Position numbers and translations under genes: made by a program. The notes below the pieces were generated by a model. The model ran no database searches, was not told where the DNA came from, and saw only the letters and a list, made by a program, of their open reading frames with translations. A stretch of 64,000 nucleotides of DNA from Sympetrum striolatum (lineage: Eukaryota > Arthropoda > Insecta > Odonata > Libellulidae), in assembly GCA_947579665.1 (NCBI GenBank), contig OX388349.1, positions 24,584,459 through 24,648,458 of the forward strand, given 5' to 3'. Shown piece after piece: positions 60,301 to 64,000 of the stretch (the stretch's first letter is position 1; every line of letters starts with the position of its first letter).

Positions 60301-63300
60301 TATCCACGAATTGATTTTGCATGGAAATACATATTTTGACGACATTTAGTGGTTTGTTTGAATGTCAGGTTGTAAGCATGAAGGTTGGGAAGTAAAGAAT
60401 GCAGGGAATATATATCTACAAAAAATTTCTTGGGAGGAAATAGGCGTTTGGAATTACTTAAGGTTGATATTTGTATTATAAAGTATGATGTGTTGATTAA
60501 ATATTCATGTTCTAATCTGGAAATACTTCTGTTATAAATTTAATTTCTTACAGAACAACGTGGAGGAACTAATTGCAGCCACAGCTTACTTTGATCTGTT
60601 TCTGAGAAGTATCACTGAGCCTGCTATGTTGTACTATTTTGTAAAGTTTTTAGCAGTGGATAAATACGAAGGGGAGAGGATTTTGAATATATTAATAAGG
60701 CGAATTGCCACTAAATCTAGAGTAAGTCAATTTATTATTTTGTTTTATCACTCTATATATGTATTTCAAACATGTAATGTGCAAAATAATTACTCAAATG
60801 GCTAAATAATCATATAATTTGCATTCCGAGAAATATAATAATAAGCTTATCAAATAAGGTAAAGCATTATAATTAGTGATTTTTCTCAATTTTGATGATT
60901 TAATGCAGGAAATGATTGATGCTTTCCGAAATGTATGAAATATATATAAAATGTTAGTGTAGGCTATTAATATTTCAAATCTCATACACTTATTGCACTC
61001 ATAACCAATTTCATCATGTATTTATTCACTAGTTCCATGATTTTGCTTAACTTGATACACCTTAAAAGTAAAAAAACTTAGGTGTAAAATTTAATGCTTC
61101 ATTAATTTAATATTAAATACTATTATAAAAGTGGAATTAATTTTGTGTTTATTTATTTCATTGTACTGATACTTCTCTGTGCATTCGTAATTTATTTTTC
61201 TGTCGGAGAAACATTGAATCAATTTTACTGTTTTTAAAACATTAAATTCCATTATTTGTAATGAATCATCTAGAAATAGTGGTTGGCAATATTTATTTCT
61301 TATTTTTTGTATTTCAGCTCCTATGGAACAAAAAATGTGTGATTATTTTTGACAAACTCTGTTTTGTGCTGCAATTGGCTCATTCAAAATTTTGATATTA
61401 CTTATACCCAATTATCATCTTTTCAGTTATGCCTCGTCTCCTTGGCCCTCTTTGAAACCATGGTGGATTTAAACTGTGAAGATGTGATGTTAGAGCTGGT
61501 CTTTAGCTATTTGATCCCATGCACTCATATTATGCTGTCTCAAAGAAGGAGAGTTAAGGATGTCAGTGCATACAGTATCAGTGCAATGAAATTTCTGTCC
61601 CTTGCTCCTACATGCTGTGTTTCTCTAAGGACGAATCCCTCCACACTGAGGATGATACCTTTGCATTTTTCGTACGTCCTCTCAGCTGGACAATCTCCAA
61701 ATTCACACAACGAAGTCCACAACACTTCCCTTCCAAATCCTGGACAACATCTTTCACCCCAGGTCCAGTACAGCCAGCATCGGAGAGCTGCCTCCGGTAG
61801 TGAGACTTACTATACAACCTCCAGCAAGACTGATTCTTTGTTAGGAAATTATGTGATGTATGTTCTTGATGCCAGACGCAATGTGGGTGATTGTGCCAAA
61901 GCGTGCCATTGCTGGGCATATCCATACGATGGAATCAATCCGTCTCATGATGCCCTGGATAGAGCCCAAAGGGATGATGATAGTTGTAAACAAAATGGCT
62001 TACCTGGTGATAACTTGGAGGAGAAAGTTGACAGCCATGGTGATGTAGGAACTTGTTCAGATTCAGAAGTGGCTGGAGCTATAGAACCTCTTTCAAGTCT
62101 AAGCATAAATGCCAAAAAGTCTACAAAATTAGATTCTTCGACAGAAAGTGTATCTAATGGAAAGTATTTATCTCCAAAAAATGCAGTAAAGGATGAAAGC
62201 CAAATATCAGTTGGGGAAAGCAGTGGTTATGAGAGTTTTCCTTTCAAAGAGTCATTTGAGAATGCACCTGAAAGTGATCAGGAGGAAAACTGCTTAAAGG
62301 AAGATGCTTGTTTGCAAGGGGTGAGAAGGTCTTTGACTGAAGAAGTGAACATAAAGGATTCCCCATTAAATTTTTCATCGAGTGAAGTTGGTGCTGAAGA
62401 ACCATTAGAACTAGAAAGTATTTCTCCGGAGATTCTTGCTAAGTCATCTGATGAAGGATCCTCTCAGTTTTTTAGGGAAGGATCATATACAGATAAATAT
62501 AATGCTACTCCAAACATTGGTAAGAATATACACTGATGTTATTTCATTTGGATGACTTTGATTTTTAGATTCTTTATTGTTTATGAAAACTCGTATTAAT
62601 TTTCAATCATAGTTCATTCAACTCTATTTTCTTTTATGAATTATTATCTTTTATTGAAATTTATTCTTTCAGTCAATTCACTGTAGTATGGATGTACAAA
62701 GAGTTATGCTTATCCAATCTTATCTTATCTTTGCCAATAATAATAAATAAATAATTATAATCTTTATCAAGGGCATTCATTTCAGATCTTATTTTTAATG
62801 GAGGAATGATTTCTGTTGAATGATGACCATACCTCATTATTCTCATGGTACCCTTAAATTATTTTCTGTTATTGATTGTACCTCTTAATATCACAGCACA
62901 CTTTAAGCAATTAAAATATCCTATCAATACTTGTTGTTGGTATTGTTTCACCTTTTTGACGTATTAAATATCATATTTTTCTGTAATCGTTCATGTATGA
63001 ATTTTACAATGTATGATTTTGCTGTCGTTGATCTGCCCTACAGTTATTTATTCTCTGAAATTACTGGCTTACCATTTTTAGTATAATTTTAATCAATTTA
63101 GAAATTTATATTCCCCAAATAGAAACAACTTTGTAATTTTCCACATTTTTTTAATTACAATGTTTTAACTTAAGAAAATTATTTATTTTCTCTGTTTCGA
63201 TGGCTTTGAGGTATTTTGTTCATCAAGGCATGCCTTTTAACATTCATTTCATTATAATTATTATATCCTAAGTGAAAAATTTGCCAGATCTTGTACATTT

Positions 63301-64000
63301 GTAACATACCGTATTTGACGGCATATAAGACGCACTGGCATATAGGACGCACCCTCATTAAGTTGGCCACTCACAAGGAAAAAAAATTTTAATAGTCCGT
63401 GCAAAAGCGCGGTACCACAATAACTTAAATTGTAGTTTCTTTTAGTTTTCACGTTTCGTAAAAGCCAAATATTAACACAATCATTGAACGCAATTATGAA
63501 ATAGGTAGTATAGACCATCTGGGCTGAAAATAGCATTCAGTATTGAAAGTTAACCCGTGGAGGTTGAACCTTCACATATAAGACGCAGGGAAATTTTTCG
63601 AGACATAATTTAGGAAAAAAGGTGCGTCTTATATGCCATCAAGTACGGTATATTTAGCTACTATATGGCTGTTACATGGATACCCTAGCTGCAAGCTGTT
63701 TTGGAAGCAATATATTTGTTCATGATTTTGTTTAATTTCAGTTTTTTTAGAATTGAAATTTATATGTCTATGTTTGGATATATGTTCCTCTCTAATATTT
63801 CCTAATATTGCATTTTACCCTCTGTTTGCTTCTGGAGTAAAATATTGACATGAAAATTCTACTTGTATGTCTTTACAGGTCCATTCTTAGAAATCTTGCT
63901 GAAGAAGTTAGAAGGGATGATGTTCAATGATTTATATGTGAACTTGCATCTCACTGGGCTCATATCAAGATTGGCGCTGTATCCGCAGCCCCTTCTTCAT
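54380..64000 (+). CDS. FHIP: FHIP (FAM160A-type), FTS-Hook-FHIP complex subunit, 3' truncated by window
   Basis: FHIP joins FTS and Hook and ties the complex to early endosomes for dynein transport. Seven coding exons join in frame: 54380-54526, 54614-55053, 55126-55276, 55897-56142, 60554-60721, 61427-62519, 63879-64000, giving 789 codons before the window ends. It starts MSWIRNSPLR, as FHIP1 proteins do. Then come KQLKLFEMLIS with RPLLKLLDTC, HREGEIGQQARDALLLCM, ATGLSGLYSVLPRK, EFCNAIALVAHPKV with GFLVPVMGPAL, AATAYFDLFLRSITEPA, LCLVSLALFETMVDLNCED with CTHIMLSQRR, ACHCWAYPYDG, a long Ser/Glu-rich variable segment, and GPFLEILLKKLEGM with LYVNLHLTGLISRLALYPQP. These are the RAI16-like/FHIP core in order. 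The long introns (4.4 kb after exon 4) hold transposons. Confidence 0.95.
56143..60553. other. FHIP intron 4
   Basis: 4.4-kb AT-rich intron from GTAAGT (56143) to TTTCTTACAG (60553). The protein continues directly across it, so no exon is missing. It holds a MITE at 56916-57242. The open stretches within it are not genes. Confidence 0.7.
56916..57242. mobile_element. TA-flanked MITE, copy 1 (FHIP intron 4)
   Basis: Ends TACCATATTTTACGGCATAT AAGACGCA and, inverted, GCATCTTATATGCCGTCAAA TACGATA. The flanking dinucleotide is TA. The interior is about 90% identical to 63307-63650 and has no transposase. The outer sequence (CGTATTT-GCGGCATATAAGACGCA type) is a widely distributed DNA-transposon terminus. 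Confidence 0.8.
62520..63878. other. FHIP intron 6
   Basis: AT-rich intron from GTAAGA to CTTTACAG. Apart from the MITE copy at 63307-63650 nothing is recognised. Confidence 0.7.
63307..63650. mobile_element. TA-flanked MITE, copy 2 (FHIP intron 6)
   Basis: Same element and orientation as 56916-57242, with better-preserved ends (TACCGTATTTGACGGCATAT and TGCCATCAAGTACGGTA). It carries an extra 17-bp duplication of the terminal unit (GCATATAAGACGCACTG then GCATATAGGACGCACCC), which makes it longer. Confidence 0.85.

Overview
The window is AT-rich animal nuclear DNA, most likely from an insect. It has multi-exon genes with GT-AG introns, LINE, SINE, Penelope-like, piggyBac, pogo and hAT-type debris, and proteins that read as arthropod orthologues. 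I see no bacterial, organellar or viral gene set. The species cannot be named from the sequence.

Left part (1-24.5 kb): gene-poor, repeat-rich DNA. It holds two opposed 3' ends of a LINE family, a tRNA-headed SINE (two copies and a fragment), a short TIR element, a 5'-truncated LINE reverse-transcriptase relic and several near-palindromic fold-back elements. The most gene-like items are a small GC-rich terminal exon on the minus strand near 14.0 kb, whose C-terminus resembles an insulin/relaxin A chain and which is followed by a poly(A) signal, and an astacin-like fragment at 10.4 kb.

Middle (24.5-45.9 kb): nested transposons. A pogo/Tigger-like element (24,517-39,692, TA target duplication) carries a broken transposase and is split by a 13.2-kb element with about 410-bp terminal inverted repeats. 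That inner element is flanked by GTGCCCCAT direct repeats and holds a decayed hAT-like transposase at its right end, plus a piggyBac relic and a large fold-back. To the right lies a 4.9-kb element whose ends are arrays of the palindrome AACGTT.

Right part (47-64 kb): the real gene cluster. A six-exon gene of unknown function (plus strand, 47,290-51,396) converges on ZMAT2, a U4/U6.U5 tri-snRNP zinc-finger protein (minus strand, five exons, complete at 200 aa). ZMAT2 is head-to-head with FHIP (plus strand, runs off the window), the cargo-binding subunit of the FTS-Hook-FHIP dynein adaptor complex. ZMAT2 and FHIP probably share a bidirectional promoter. Introns of these genes host two small non-autonomous transposon families.

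The most unusual signal is a set of five dispersed hairpin elements that share a hammerhead-ribozyme-like core (CTGAnGA, a short hairpin, then GAAA or a variant), often in inverted-repeat arrangement.
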